The notes: a model not told the origin generated them from the letters alone. A DNA stretch of 64,000 nucleotides from Falsiroseomonas sp051433165 (GCF_051433165.1 NZ_JBHMFS010000005.1:186001-250000), one strand, 5' to 3'. Shown: positions 26,749-37,106, counted from the first letter of the stretch. Program-made: numbers and translations.

Positions 26749-26845
26749 GACGTGGCCGCCGGGGCGAAGTGATACTTGGTGGCGGCGCGATGAGGCGGCC
26801 GGCGCGCTGGCCTTCTTGTGACAGACCCGCTAGAAAGCGCGCGCC

Positions 26846-27160
26846 ATGACCAACCTCCTCCTCGTCCTCTTCCTGCTCGTCACCCTGGCGCTGATCGGGG
26901 TCATTCTCGTGCAACGCAGCGAGGGTGGCGGCCTGGGCATCGGTACCACCCAGGGCATGGGCGGATTCATGTCCGGTCGCGGTACCGCCAATCTGCTGAC
27001 GCGGACCACGGCGGTGCTGGGCACCATCTTCATGGCACTCGCCCTTGTGCTTGCCATGCTGGGCAAGGGCCAGGCGCCGAGCCGGTCGATCCTGGATATG
27101 CCGGTTCCGCCCCTTACCGCACCCGCCGTTCCCGCGGTGCCGACGGTGCCGAACAACTAA
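26846..27160 (+). CDS. secG: Preprotein translocase subunit SecG
   Basis: A 104-residue inner-membrane protein with two helices (about residues 3-22 and 52-72) separated by the typical glycine-rich cytoplasmic loop (QRSEGGGLGIGTTQGMGGFM), followed by a Pro/Ala-rich tail. It is the accessory subunit of the SecYEG channel. It lies between tpiA and pyrG, a conserved alphaproteobacterial position. Confidence 0.92.
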   Translation: MTNLLLVLFLLVTLALIGVILVQRSEGGGLGIGTTQGMGGFMSGRGTANLLTRTTAVLGTIFMALALVLAMLGKGQAPSRSILDMPVPPLTAPAVPAVPTVPNN

Positions 27161-27167
27161 GATGAGC

Positions 27168-27186
27168 GCCCCCCGGCTTGGGGGGC
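27168..27186 (+). terminator. Hairpin after secG, upstream of pyrG
   Basis: GCCCCCC (27168-27174) pairs perfectly with GGGGGGC (27180-27186) around GGCTT, followed by TTGCCTTGCT. The T content after the stem is moderate, so this is a likely intrinsic terminator or attenuator between secG and pyrG. Confidence 0.6.
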
Positions 27187-27214
27187 TTGCCTTGCTACAA
27201 TCGCATCCACCGCG

Positions 27215-27240
27215 CCGGACGGGTTCCCATGCCCGTCCGG
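27215..27240 (+). promoter_or_regulatory. Second hairpin in the pyrG leader
   Basis: CCGGACGGG (27215-27223) and CCCGTCCGG (27232-27240) form a perfect 9-bp stem with an 8-base loop, 20 bases before the pyrG ATG. CTTCGCT follows, too T-poor for a strong terminator. It could mask or expose the ribosome-binding region (GAGGGG at 27250-27255) or be the second part of a tandem terminator. Confidence 0.5.
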
Positions 27241-27260
27241 CTTCGCTATGAGGGGCGTCC

Positions 27261-28898
27261 ATGACGCGGTTCGTATTCGTCACCGGCGGCGTGGTCTCTT
27301 CCCTCGGCAAGGGCATCGCAGCGGCATCGCTGGGTGCGCTGCTGCAGGCGCGCGGCTACAAGGTGCGCCTCAGGAAGCTCGACCCCTACCTCAATGTCGA
27401 TCCGGGCACGATGTCGCCCTATCAGCATGGCGAGGTCTTCGTGACCGATGACGGGGCGGAAACCGACCTCGACCTCGGCCATTACGAGCGCTTCACCGGG
27501 GTTGCCGCCTCCAAGCTCGACAATTGGACCACGGGCCGGATCTACTCGGACGTGATCGCGGCCGAACGCCGCGGCGACTATCTGGGCGGGACCGTCCAGG
27601 TCATTCCGCACATCACCGACAAGATCAAGGACGTGATCCAGGCGGAGACGGATGGCTACGACTTCGTCCTGGTCGAGGTCGGCGGCACCGTGGGCGACAT
27701 CGAGTCGCTGCCCTTCCTGGAAGCGATCCGCCAGTTGGCGAATGAGCTCGGCCCGACGCGCAGCCTGTTCATCCACCTGACGCTGGTGCCCTACATCCCC
27801 TCCGCCGGGGAGCTGAAGACCAAGCCGACGCAGCACAGCGTCAAGGAACTGCTCGGCGTCGGCATCCAGCCGCAGATCCTGCTCTGCCGCTGCGACCGCC
27901 AGATTCCGGAGAATGAGCGGCGCAAGATCGCGCTGTTCTGCAATGTCCGCCCGGAATCGGTGATCCCGGCCTATGACGCCGACAGCATCTATTCCGTGCC
28001 GATCAGCTACCACGCGGAGGGTTTGGACCGCGAAGTGCTGCGGCACTTCAACCTGTCCTTCTACGGTGAGCCGGACATGCGGCGCTGGGAGAAGATCGTC
28101 CAGTCGATCCGCGCGCCGGAAGGCGAAGTCTCGATCGCGGTGGTCGGCAAGTACACGAATTTGCTGGACAGCTATAAATCCCTGGCCGAGGCGCTGACCC
28201 ATGGCGGCATCGCCAATAACGTGAAGGTCAAGCTGACCTGGGTGGACAGCCAAGTCTTCGAGGCCGGGGATGAGGAAGCGGTGAAGCGCCTGGAAGGCGT
28301 GCACGGCATCCTGGTGCCGGGCGGCTTCGGCGAACGCGGCTCGAGCGGCAAGATCGAGGCGGTGCGCTTCGCCCGCGAGCGCAAGATTCCGTTCTTCGGC
28401 ATCTGCTTCGGCATGCAGATGGCGGTGATCGAGGCGGCGCGGAACCTGCTCGGCCTCAAGGGCGCCTCCTCCACGGAATTCGGCACCTGTGCGGAGCCGG
28501 TGGTTGGCCTGCTGACCGAATGGACCCGCGGCAACCTGGTGGAAACGCGGACGGCCGGGGGCGACCTTGGCGGCACGATGCGGCTGGGCTCCTACGTCGC
28601 GAAGCTGGCCGAGGGGTCGCTGGTGCGGGATGTGTATAACGGCGCGGCCGAGATCAGTGAGCGCCACCGTCATCGCTTCGAGGTGAACGTCACCTATCGC
28701 GACCGGCTGGAAGGCGTCGGCCTGCGCTTCGCCGGCATGTCTCCGGACGGCACGCTGCCCGAAATCGTGGAAGTGCCGGACCACCCCTGGTTCATTGGCG
28801 TGCAGTTTCACCCGGAACTGAAATCCAAGCCCTTCGAGCCGCATCCGCTGTTCAAGGGCTTCATCGGCGCCGCCGTGCGCCAGGCAAGGCTGGTCTAG
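27261..28898 (+). CDS. pyrG: CTP synthase
   Basis: A 545-residue enzyme amidating UTP to CTP with glutamine and ATP. The synthase domain starts with FVTGGVVSSLGKGIAAAS and includes KLDPYLNVDPGTMSPYQHGE. The glutaminase domain (about residues 290-545) has the nucleophile cysteine in FGICFGMQ and the His/Glu pair in QFHPELKSKP. GAGGGG precedes the ATG. It is followed after three bases by a small membrane-protein gene and lies upstream of eno. Confidence 0.96.
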   Translation: MTRFVFVTGGVVSSLGKGIAAASLGALLQARGYKVRLRKLDPYLNVDPGTMSPYQHGEVFVTDDGAETDLDLGHYERFTGVAASKLDNWTTGRIYSDVIAAERRGDYLGGTVQVIPHITDKIKDVIQAETDGYDFVLVEVGGTVGDIESLPFLEAIRQLANELGPTRSLFIHLTLVPYIPSAGELKTKPTQHSVKELLGVGIQPQILLCRCDRQIPENERRKIALFCNVRPESVIPAYDADSIYSVPISYHAEGLDREVLRHFNLSFYGEPDMRRWEKIVQSIRAPEGEVSIAVVGKYTNLLDSYKSLAEALTHGGIANNVKVKLTWVDSQVFEAGDEEAVKRLEGVHGILVPGGFGERGSSGKIEAVRFARERKIPFFGICFGMQMAVIEAARNLLGLKGASSTEFGTCAEPVVGLLTEWTRGNLVETRTAGGDLGGTMRLGSYVAKLAEGSLVRDVYNGAAEISERHRHRFEVNVTYRDRLEGVGLRFAGMSPDGTLPEIVEVPDHPWFIGVQFHPELKSKPFEPHPLFKGFIGAAVRQARLV

Positions 28899-28901
28899 AC
28901 C

Positions 28902-29066
28902 ATGGATGAGAAGGCGCGTCTGCAACGCTTCGGCATCGGCATGGCCATCACCCTGGGGGTGACGGTGGTGGTTGGCTACCTGTTCGGATCGCTCGCCGTG
29001 CCGGTCTCCCTCACCATCGGGCTGGGGGCCACGCTGCTGCTGGGCGGCGGACGCCGCAAAAGCTGA
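28902..29066 (+). CDS. Small membrane protein, function unknown
   Basis: A 54-residue protein starting three bases after the pyrG stop. After a charged start (MDEKARLQRFGIGM) it has two hydrophobic segments (about residues 11-30 and 33-50) separated by GYLFGSLAVP, and ends in a basic tail (GGGRRKS). The overlap-like spacing suggests it is translated from the pyrG message. I do not recognise a family. Its last codons are the first unit of a 26-bp tandem repeat. Confidence 0.6.
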   Translation: MDEKARLQRFGIGMAITLGVTVVVGYLFGSLAVPVSLTIGLGATLLLGGGRRKS

Positions 29067-29141
29067 TCTGCGGCGGACTCCGCAGAAGCTGACCCGCGGC
29101 GGACGCCGCAGAAGCTAACCCACGGCGGACGCCCGGGAAGT
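29044..29141. repeat. 26-bp tandem repeat, about 3.8 copies, each a hairpin
   Basis: Units at 29044-29069, 29070-29095, 29096-29121 and a degenerate 29122-29141. Each of the first three has the core GCGGCGGACNCCGC, which in units 1 and 3 is a perfect inverted repeat (GCGGCG-GA-CGCCGC), followed by AAAGCTGA-like sequence. The first unit encodes the end of the 54-residue membrane protein and its stop; units 2 and 3 repeat the same codons and stop in shifted frames. It may act as a multi-hairpin transcription or degradation barrier after pyrG. Confidence 0.75.
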
Positions 29142-29197
29142 GGGGCGCGCCGACCGGTCCTAACCTTTCGGTGAGCAGTTTGTGGTGCAGTGTGCCC

Positions 29198-29503
29198 ATG
29201 CGAACCCTCACCGGAACCGGCGGCATCGACAGTTACCTCTTTGAGCCGGGCGATCTGGTCCGATTGACCCGTGGCGAGGGTGGCGCGGTGGAGACCGCGC
29301 AGCCCGGCGATTGGGGGCTGGTGACGCGGGTGCATCCCTGCGGCGCGCTCGATCTGAAGCTCGCGGGCTATAGCCGTGCCAAGGATTCGGTGCTGACCCG
29401 GGCCGTCGCCGTGCCCTGCGGCCGGGTCGAGCCCTGCGATCGGCAGGGGCTTCCGCTGAAACGCGGCTTCTCCGCCGTATGGGACACGCGCAAGCCGCGC
29501 TGA
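29198..29503 (+). CDS. Conserved-looking small protein, function unknown
   Basis: A 101-residue soluble protein I do not recognise. The middle (SYLFEPGDLVRLTRGEGGAV, then GDWGLVTRVHP) reads like an SH3/KOW-type small beta-barrel, and the C terminus is basic (KRGFSAVWDTRKPR). Codon use matches its neighbours. ATG at 29198 is chosen; GTG at 29171 would add nine residues (MSSLWCSVP). It lies between the tandem repeat and eno with its own likely promoter in 29142-29197. Confidence 0.55.
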   Translation: MRTLTGTGGIDSYLFEPGDLVRLTRGEGGAVETAQPGDWGLVTRVHPCGALDLKLAGYSRAKDSVLTRAVAVPCGRVEPCDRQGLPLKRGFSAVWDTRKPR

Positions 29504-29570
29504 GCCTGTCTTGCCGGGCGGGCCTGCACGCTTTAAGCGCGGCGCATCGCATCCGCCCGGAGCACAGAAC

Positions 29571-30848
<1,278 letters not shown>

Positions 30849-30903
30849 GACTTGCGGGCCGGGCGTGGCACGAAACCCACGCTTCGGTCCTTAACGTATT
30901 GAG

Positions 30904-30944
30904 AGGGCGCGTTTCCGCTGGACAGGCGGGGCGCGCCCTTCTTC
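30904..30944 (+). terminator. Intrinsic terminator after eno
   Basis: AGGGCGCG (30904-30911) pairs perfectly with CGCGCCCT (30932-30939) across a 20-base loop and is followed by TCTTCT. It lies between the eno stop and the FtsB-like gene. Confidence 0.7.
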
Positions 30945-30974
30945 TATGCGGGCATCGGCGGGGGGCCTCTGCGC

Positions 30975-31337
30975 GTGTCTGACATGTATATGCCGCCACA
31001 AAGGCGGGGCGGTTTCGGCGCCTGGATTTCGCGCAAACTGCGCGCGGCGGTGCTGCCGGTGCTGTTCCTGGTGGCCACTGGCTATTTCATCTGGCACGCG
31101 GTGCATGGTGAAAGGGGGCTCGTCGCGCGCGATATCCGCCAGGAACGGCTTCAGGACGCGCGGCAGGAACTGGCCCAGGTGCAGCAGGAGCTTGAGGCGG
31201 TGGAGCGCCGCGTGGCCGGGCTGCGCGGCGACCGGCTGGACCGCGACCAGTTGGATGAACGGGCGCGGCAATTGCTCAACATGGTCGACAAGAACGAGAT
31301 CGTGGTGCCCTACGAGCCGGGCCAGCGGCTGTTCTGA
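30975..31337 (+). CDS. Septum formation initiator family protein (FtsB/DivIC-like)
   Basis: A 120-residue bitopic membrane protein: a short basic cytoplasmic start, one helix (about residues 26-45, VLPVLFLVATGYFIWHAV), then a periplasmic coiled coil (residues 58-95, RLQDARQELAQVQQELEAVE) and the DivIC-type end LLNMVDKNEIVVPYEPGQRLF. It belongs to the divisome FtsB-FtsL-FtsQ group, and the eno-ftsB-pdhA order is conserved in alphaproteobacteria. GTG at 30975 and ATG at 30984 are both possible starts. The 3' end overlaps the convergent MFS gene by 62 bases. Confidence 0.85.
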   Translation: MSDMYMPPQRRGGFGAWISRKLRAAVLPVLFLVATGYFIWHAVHGERGLVARDIRQERLQDARQELAQVQQELEAVERRVAGLRGDRLDRDQLDERARQLLNMVDKNEIVVPYEPGQRLF

Positions 31338-32511
31338 TCCGGCAGCGCCCGAGCGCCGCCAGCGGGCTGGCCGCGACCGCCAGAAACGATAGCGCGAATC
31401 CGGCGGCGGCCAGCCACAGTGCGGCCGGTGGGCCGGCCCAGGCGGCCATCGCGGCGCCGGCCAGCGCACCCAGTGGCCGCACTCCGAACACCGCCACCTG
31501 CATCACCGCGCCCACCCGCCCGAGCAGCCCGGCCGGCGTGACGGATTGGCGCAGGCTGGTCTGCGCCACCTGCCACAGCATCGGCCCGAATCCGAGCAGC
31601 GCCATGCAAGCCGCGAGCGTGGCGAAGCCAGGTGCCAGCGCCAGTGCGGCAATCCCGAGCACCGACAGGCCCGGCCCCGACAGCAGCACCCGGCCCAGCG
31701 GCAGGACCCGGCTGGCAGCGGGCGCGGCCAGTGCGCCGGCCACCAGCCCCGCGCCATAGGCGCCGAGCGCCAGGCCGGTTGCCGCCGCATCCAGCCGCAA
31801 CGCGCCGAGCGCCAGCGGCACGGCCACGGCCATCAGCGCCAAGAAACCGGCATTCCAGGCGATCGCCGCCAGGGCGATGGCGCGCAGCAGGGGCTGGTGG
31901 CGAACGAAGCGCGCCCCCTTCGCCACTGCGGCCACCAGGCGGGGCTGCGCGGCGCGGGAGGGCGGCGGCAGGGCCGGCAGGCCCCAGGCCAGGGCCGCCG
32001 CCGCCAGCCCTGCCAGCGCCGCCAGCCCAAGCCCCGCCTGCGGCACGCCCTGCACGGCGACCAGTCCGGCCAGCGGCGCCGCGGCCAGCGTAGCCAAAGC
32101 GCGGCCCAGTTCGAGCCTCGCATTGGCCGCCGGAAGGCCGGGGCGTGGCACCAGGCTCGGCAGCAGCGCGAAGGCTGAAAGCGCCGCGGCCACCACGCCG
32201 CTCGCACCGAGGAAGGCCGCCAGCCCCAGCAGCAATGGCCGCCCGCTGAGGGCCAGGGCCAGGGCGAAGCCGGCCGCCGCAACCATCCCGCCACCGGCGA
32301 GCAGGCGCCTCCGGTCCAGCCGGTCCGCCAGCACGCCGGCGGGCAGCGCCACCAGCAGCCAGGCCGCCCCCTGGGCCGCGACAAGCGCGCCGGTCAGGCC
32401 GGGACCGGCGCCGAGCAGCAGCGTCGCGACCAGAGGCAGGGCGGCGAGCGCCAGTTGATCCGCAGCATGCAGGGCGGCAAAGGCGAAGGGCAGGGTGTGC
32501 GGGCGGGGCAT
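31276..32511 (-). CDS. Major facilitator superfamily transporter
   Basis: A 411-residue membrane protein with about twelve hydrophobic helices rich in Ala, Leu and Gly and the MFS inter-helix motif GVLADRLDRRRLLAGGG (residues 53-69). Cargo is unknown; the overall look is that of enterobactin-exporter or drug-efflux-like MFS proteins. The start at 32511 (MPRPHTLPFAFAALHAADQL) begins just before the first helix; an upstream ATG at 32553 would add a basic stretch. The C-terminal 20 residues are encoded on the opposite strand of the FtsB-like gene's end. It is divergent from pdhA. Confidence 0.8.
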   Translation of the reverse strand: MPRPHTLPFAFAALHAADQLALAALPLVATLLLGAGPGLTGALVAAQGAAWLLVALPAGVLADRLDRRRLLAGGGMVAAAGFALALALSGRPLLLGLAAFLGASGVVAAALSAFALLPSLVPRPGLPAANARLELGRALATLAAAPLAGLVAVQGVPQAGLGLAALAGLAAAALAWGLPALPPPSRAAQPRLVAAVAKGARFVRHQPLLRAIALAAIAWNAGFLALMAVAVPLALGALRLDAAATGLALGAYGAGLVAGALAAPAASRVLPLGRVLLSGPGLSVLGIAALALAPGFATLAACMALLGFGPMLWQVAQTSLRQSVTPAGLLGRVGAVMQVAVFGVRPLGALAGAAMAAWAGPPAALWLAAAGFALSFLAVAASPLAALGRCRIRTAAGPARRAPRSRSCRPC

Positions 32512-32634
32512 GCGACGCTTCCGGATCTTGCGGCGGAGGCGTGCCCTGGGCACGATTTCGCAACCATCCGGTGGTTGCGCCGCAATGACGAAATCCGCCC
32601 CAAAACCGGGTTAACCGCAACTCGGTTAATTCGC

Positions 32635-32651
32635 TTATTGCATTGCACAAT
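32635..32651. promoter_or_regulatory. TGC-rich palindrome upstream of pdhA; candidate operator
   Basis: TGCA (32639-32642) and TGCA (32644-32647) are arms around one T. The string TGCATTGCACAAT (32639-32651) differs at one base from the site at 10101-10113 next to pat, and the difference is the central base. It lies about 88 bases before the pdhA ATG and about 125 bases before the divergent MFS start. Confidence 0.45.
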
Positions 32652-32738
32652 CAATGTTTTTCCGAACCACACCAAGCTTGCACAGCCCCGGCAGCACGCG
32701 TATTTGCGGGGAAAGAGAAGCCCTGAGGAGGATACCGC

Positions 32739-33782
32739 ATGGCCGAAACCGCCGCCCGCGCAGCCCGCGGCAAGGGGGCCTCCCGAGGGGGGAACCAGGG
32801 GGCCAATCAGCCCGCCATCACGAAGGATGAGCTGACCCGCGCCTATCGCGACATGCTGCTGATCCGTCGGTTCGAGGAAAAAGCCGGCCAGTTGTATGGC
32901 ATGGGCCTGATTGGCGGCTTCTGCCACCTGTATATCGGCCAGGAAGCCGTGGTGGTCGGCATGCAGATCTGCCTGAAGCCGGGCGACCAGGTCATCACCT
33001 CCTACCGCGACCATGGCCATATGCTGGCCACCGGCATGGAGGCTCGCGGCGTGATGGCGGAGCTGACCGGCCGGATCGGCGGCTATTCCAAGGGCAAGGG
33101 CGGGAGCATGCACATGTTCTCCCGCGAGAAGGGCTTCTATGGCGGCCACGGGATTGTCGGCGCGCAGGTAGCCCTCGGCGCCGGGCTGGCATTCGCCAAC
33201 TGGTATCGCGGCGATGATTCGGTGTCGGTGGCCTATTTCGGCGAAGGGGCCTCGAACCAGGGCCAGGTGTTCGAGAGCCTGAACCTGGCGGCGCTGTTCA
33301 AGCTGCCCTGCATCTTCGTCATCGAGAACAACAAGTATGGCATGGGCACCAGCGTGGAACGCGCCAGCGCGTCCCGCGACCTGTCGAAGAACGGCTCGCC
33401 GTGGGGCATCCCGGGTGAGCAGGTGAACGGCATGGATGTGGTCGCGGTAAAGGAGGCCGGCGAACGCGCGGTGGCGCATTGCCGCGCAGGCAACGGCCCA
33501 TACCTGCTGGAGATGAAGACCTACCGCTACCGTGGCCACTCCATGTCCGACCCGGCCAAGTACCGGACGCGGGAGGAGGTGCAGAAGATGCGCGAGCAGA
33601 ACGACTGCATCGAGACCGCGCGCAAGATGCTGCTGGAGGTCTTCGAGACCAGCGAGGCGTCGCTGAAGGTGATCGATGACGAGGTGAAGGCCATCGTGCA
33701 GGACAGCGCCGAATTCGCGCAGACCTCGCCGGAGCCGGATGAGAGCGAATTGTGGACGGACGTCCTGGTGGAGTCCCGCTGA
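32739..33782 (+). CDS. pdhA: Pyruvate dehydrogenase E1 component, alpha subunit
   Basis: A 347-residue subunit of the heterotetrameric E1 that decarboxylates pyruvate with thiamine diphosphate. Marks include RFEEKAGQLYGMG, IGQEAVVVG, SYRDHGH, the TPP-binding block YFGEGASNQGQVFESLNLA followed by NNKYGMGT, and the phosphorylation-loop-like region YRYRGHSMSDPAKYRTREE. The ATG follows a strong GAGGAGG. The basic N-terminal extension (residues 1-27) is longer than usual. pdhB begins two bases after the stop. Confidence 0.95.
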   Translation: MAETAARAARGKGASRGGNQGANQPAITKDELTRAYRDMLLIRRFEEKAGQLYGMGLIGGFCHLYIGQEAVVVGMQICLKPGDQVITSYRDHGHMLATGMEARGVMAELTGRIGGYSKGKGGSMHMFSREKGFYGGHGIVGAQVALGAGLAFANWYRGDDSVSVAYFGEGASNQGQVFESLNLAALFKLPCIFVIENNKYGMGTSVERASASRDLSKNGSPWGIPGEQVNGMDVVAVKEAGERAVAHCRAGNGPYLLEMKTYRYRGHSMSDPAKYRTREEVQKMREQNDCIETARKMLLEVFETSEASLKVIDDEVKAIVQDSAEFAQTSPEPDESELWTDVLVESR

Positions 33783-33783
33783 G

Positions 33784-35142
<1,359 letters not shown>

Positions 35143-35154
35143 GGGGGACAGCTC

Positions 35155-36492
35155 ATGGCCACGAACATCCTGATGCCGGCGCTGTCCCCCACCATGACCG
35201 AGGGCACGCTGGCGCGCTGGCTGAAGAACGAAGGCGACACGGTCAAGGCCGGCGACATCATCGCCGAGATCGAGACCGACAAGGCGACCATGGAAGTGGA
35301 AGCCGTGGATGAGGGCGTGCTGGGCAAAATCCTGGTGCAGGGCGGCACTGCCGGCGTGAAGGTCAACGACCCGATCGCCGTGCTGGTGGAGCCGGGCGAG
35401 AGCGTCGCGCCGCAAGGTGCGCCAGAGGCTCAGGCCGCGCCGGCGCCGAAGGCGGAGGCTCCGAAGGCCGAAGCCGCCAAGCCGGCGCCTGCGCCGGAGA
35501 CTCCGAAGACCGAGCCGGCCGCGGCTCCGAAGGCGGAAGCGCCGAAAACGGTGGAATCGGGCGACCGCACCATCGCCTCGCCGCTCGCCCGCCGCATGGC
35601 GGCGCAGGCCGGGCTGGACCTGGCTGGCATCAGCGGCACCGGGCCGAATGGCCGCATCGTGAAGACCGATGTGGAGGCCGCGCTGGCCAAGCCGCAGGTC
35701 GCCACGAAGGCCGAGGCAGCACCGGCGCCCGTATCGGCCCCGGCACCTGCCGCCGCACCTGCGCCGAAGGCGGCGCCTGCGCCGGCCATCACGGCGCCGC
35801 ACACCGCGGTGCCGAACAGCAGCATCCGCAAGGTGATTGCGCGCCGCCTGTCGGAATCGAAGCAGCAGGTGCCGCATTTCTATGTCTCGATGGATATCGA
35901 GATCGACGCGCTGCTGAAGCTGCGCTCGCAGTTGAATGCGACGTCCCCGAAGGATGGGCCGGGCGCCTTCAAGCTTTCGGTGAATGACCTGGTCATCAAG
36001 GCTGCCGCCGTGACGTTGCGGCGTCTGCCGCAGGTCAATGCGACCTGGACCGAGGATGCGATCCTTCAGTACCACGACGTCGATATCTCGATCGCCGTCA
36101 GCATTCCGGACGGTCTGATCACGCCGATCATCCGCAAGGCCGACCAGACAGGGCTTGCCTCCATCAGCGCGCAGATGAAGGACCTCGCGGCGCGGGCCAA
36201 ATCCGGCAAGCTGAAGCCTGAGGAGTTCCAGGGCGGCGGCTTCTCCATCTCCAACATGGGCATGTATGGCGTGCGCGACTTCGCCGCCATCATCAACCCG
36301 CCGCAGGCCGGCATCCTGGCGGTCTCCGCCGGGGAGCAGCGGCCGGTGGTGAAGGATGGCGCGCTGGCGATCGCGACGGTGATGACCTGCACCCTGTCCG
36401 TCGATCACCGCGTGGTGGATGGCGCGCTGGCGGCGGAGTGGATCGCGGCGTTCAAGAAGATCGTCGAGGAGCCGTTGAGCTTGATGCTGTGA
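35155..36492 (+). CDS. pdhC: Pyruvate dehydrogenase E2 (dihydrolipoamide acetyltransferase)
   Basis: A 445-residue core protein: one lipoyl domain (residues 1-78, lysine 43), a long Ala/Pro linker, a peripheral subunit-binding domain (about 138-173, SPLARRMAAQAGLDLAGISG), a second linker, and the catalytic domain with the histidine motif DHRVVDGALAAEW near 415. It passes acetyl groups from lipoamide to CoA. The single lipoyl domain here is complemented by the one on pdhB. It follows pdhB by 12 bases with an AGGGGGA ribosome-binding site. A palindromic element separates it from the GNAT gene. Confidence 0.95.
   Translation: MATNILMPALSPTMTEGTLARWLKNEGDTVKAGDIIAEIETDKATMEVEAVDEGVLGKILVQGGTAGVKVNDPIAVLVEPGESVAPQGAPEAQAAPAPKAEAPKAEAAKPAPAPETPKTEPAAAPKAEAPKTVESGDRTIASPLARRMAAQAGLDLAGISGTGPNGRIVKTDVEAALAKPQVATKAEAAPAPVSAPAPAAAPAPKAAPAPAITAPHTAVPNSSIRKVIARRLSESKQQVPHFYVSMDIEIDALLKLRSQLNATSPKDGPGAFKLSVNDLVIKAAAVTLRRLPQVNATWTEDAILQYHDVDISIAVSIPDGLITPIIRKADQTGLASISAQMKDLAARAKSGKLKPEEFQGGGFSISNMGMYGVRDFAAIINPPQAGILAVSAGEQRPVVKDGALAIATVMTCTLSVDHRVVDGALAAEWIAAFKKIVEEPLSLML
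35260..35316 (+). repeat. 57-bp direct repeat in lipoyl domain, copy 2 (pdhC)
   Basis: Exact match of 33886-33942 in pdhB, 1374 bases away in the same orientation. Recombination between the two would delete most of pdhB. Confidence 0.85.
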
Positions 36493-36503
36493 TGATGCGC
36501 CGG

Positions 36504-36613
36504 CCCCCACCCCGACCCTCCCCCGCAAATGCGGGGGAGGGAGCTGTAGTCCGTCCCCCGCTCGCGGGGGGTCGCGGCACTGCCGCGACGCCATGGGCTG
36601 GTCGGGGTGGGGG
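36504..36613. repeat. 110-bp palindromic element with three internal perfect hairpins
   Basis: The outer arms CCCCCACCCCGACC (36504-36517) and GGTCGGGGTGGGGG (36600-36613) are perfect 14-base complements. Inside are three perfect hairpins in a row: 12 bp at 36516-36527/36530-36541, 7 bp at 36555-36561/36564-36570, and 9 bp at 36571-36579/36581-36589. The whole can fold as a closed multi-branch structure. Size and symmetry fit a REP- or MITE-like mobile palindrome inserted between pdhC and the GNAT gene. It may also attenuate transcription into lpd. Confidence 0.8.
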
Positions 36614-36619
36614 TGTGAC

Positions 36620-37105
36620 GTGACGGACTTCACCCTGCGCGACGCGACCGAGGCGGATCTGCCGGAAATCCTCCGCCTGGTCCGCGACCTCGCCGAGTAC
36701 GAGAAGCTGCTGCACGAGGCGGTCGGCACCGAGGCCGATTTCCGCGAGGCCCTGTTCGGCGCCAACCCGCGCGTGTTCTGCACCCTGGCCGAGCGTGATG
36801 GCCGCGCCGTTGGCCAGGCGATCTGGTTCTACAATTTCTCCACCTTCACCGGCCGGCCGGGCATCTATCTCGAAGACATCTATGTCGAGCCGGAACACCG
36901 CGGCCTCGGCGTCGGCATGGCCTTCTTCCGGCACCTGGCGCAGCGCGCGGTGGCGGAGAACTGCACGCGGATGGAATGGCAGGTGCTCGATTGGAACGCC
37001 CCCTCCATCCGCTTCTATGACCGCATCGGCTCGGAAAGCCGCGATGAATGGCGCTCACGGCGCCTCTCGGGCGACGCGCTGCGCGCCCTCGCAGGAGAAT
37101 TCTGA
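36620..37105 (+). CDS. GNAT-family N-acetyltransferase
   Basis: A 161-residue single-domain acetyltransferase. The acetyl-CoA-binding region IYLEDIYVEPEHRGLGVGMA (about residues 84-103) and the C-terminal WQVLDWNAPSIRFYDRIGSE resemble the diamine/spermidine acetyltransferase (SAT) group, though the substrate is not certain. The GTG at 36620 lies just outside the palindromic element; an earlier ATG at 36593 falls inside it and is unlikely. One base separates it from lpd, so it is part of the PDH transcription unit. Confidence 0.83.
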   Translation: MTDFTLRDATEADLPEILRLVRDLAEYEKLLHEAVGTEADFREALFGANPRVFCTLAERDGRAVGQAIWFYNFSTFTGRPGIYLEDIYVEPEHRGLGVGMAFFRHLAQRAVAENCTRMEWQVLDWNAPSIRFYDRIGSESRDEWRSRRLSGDALRALAGEF

Positions 37106-37106
37106 A

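Noticed and set aside
29529..29539. CGCTTTAAGCG palindrome upstream of eno as an operator
   Set aside because: An 11-base palindrome with one central base is common by chance, and no second copy was seen.
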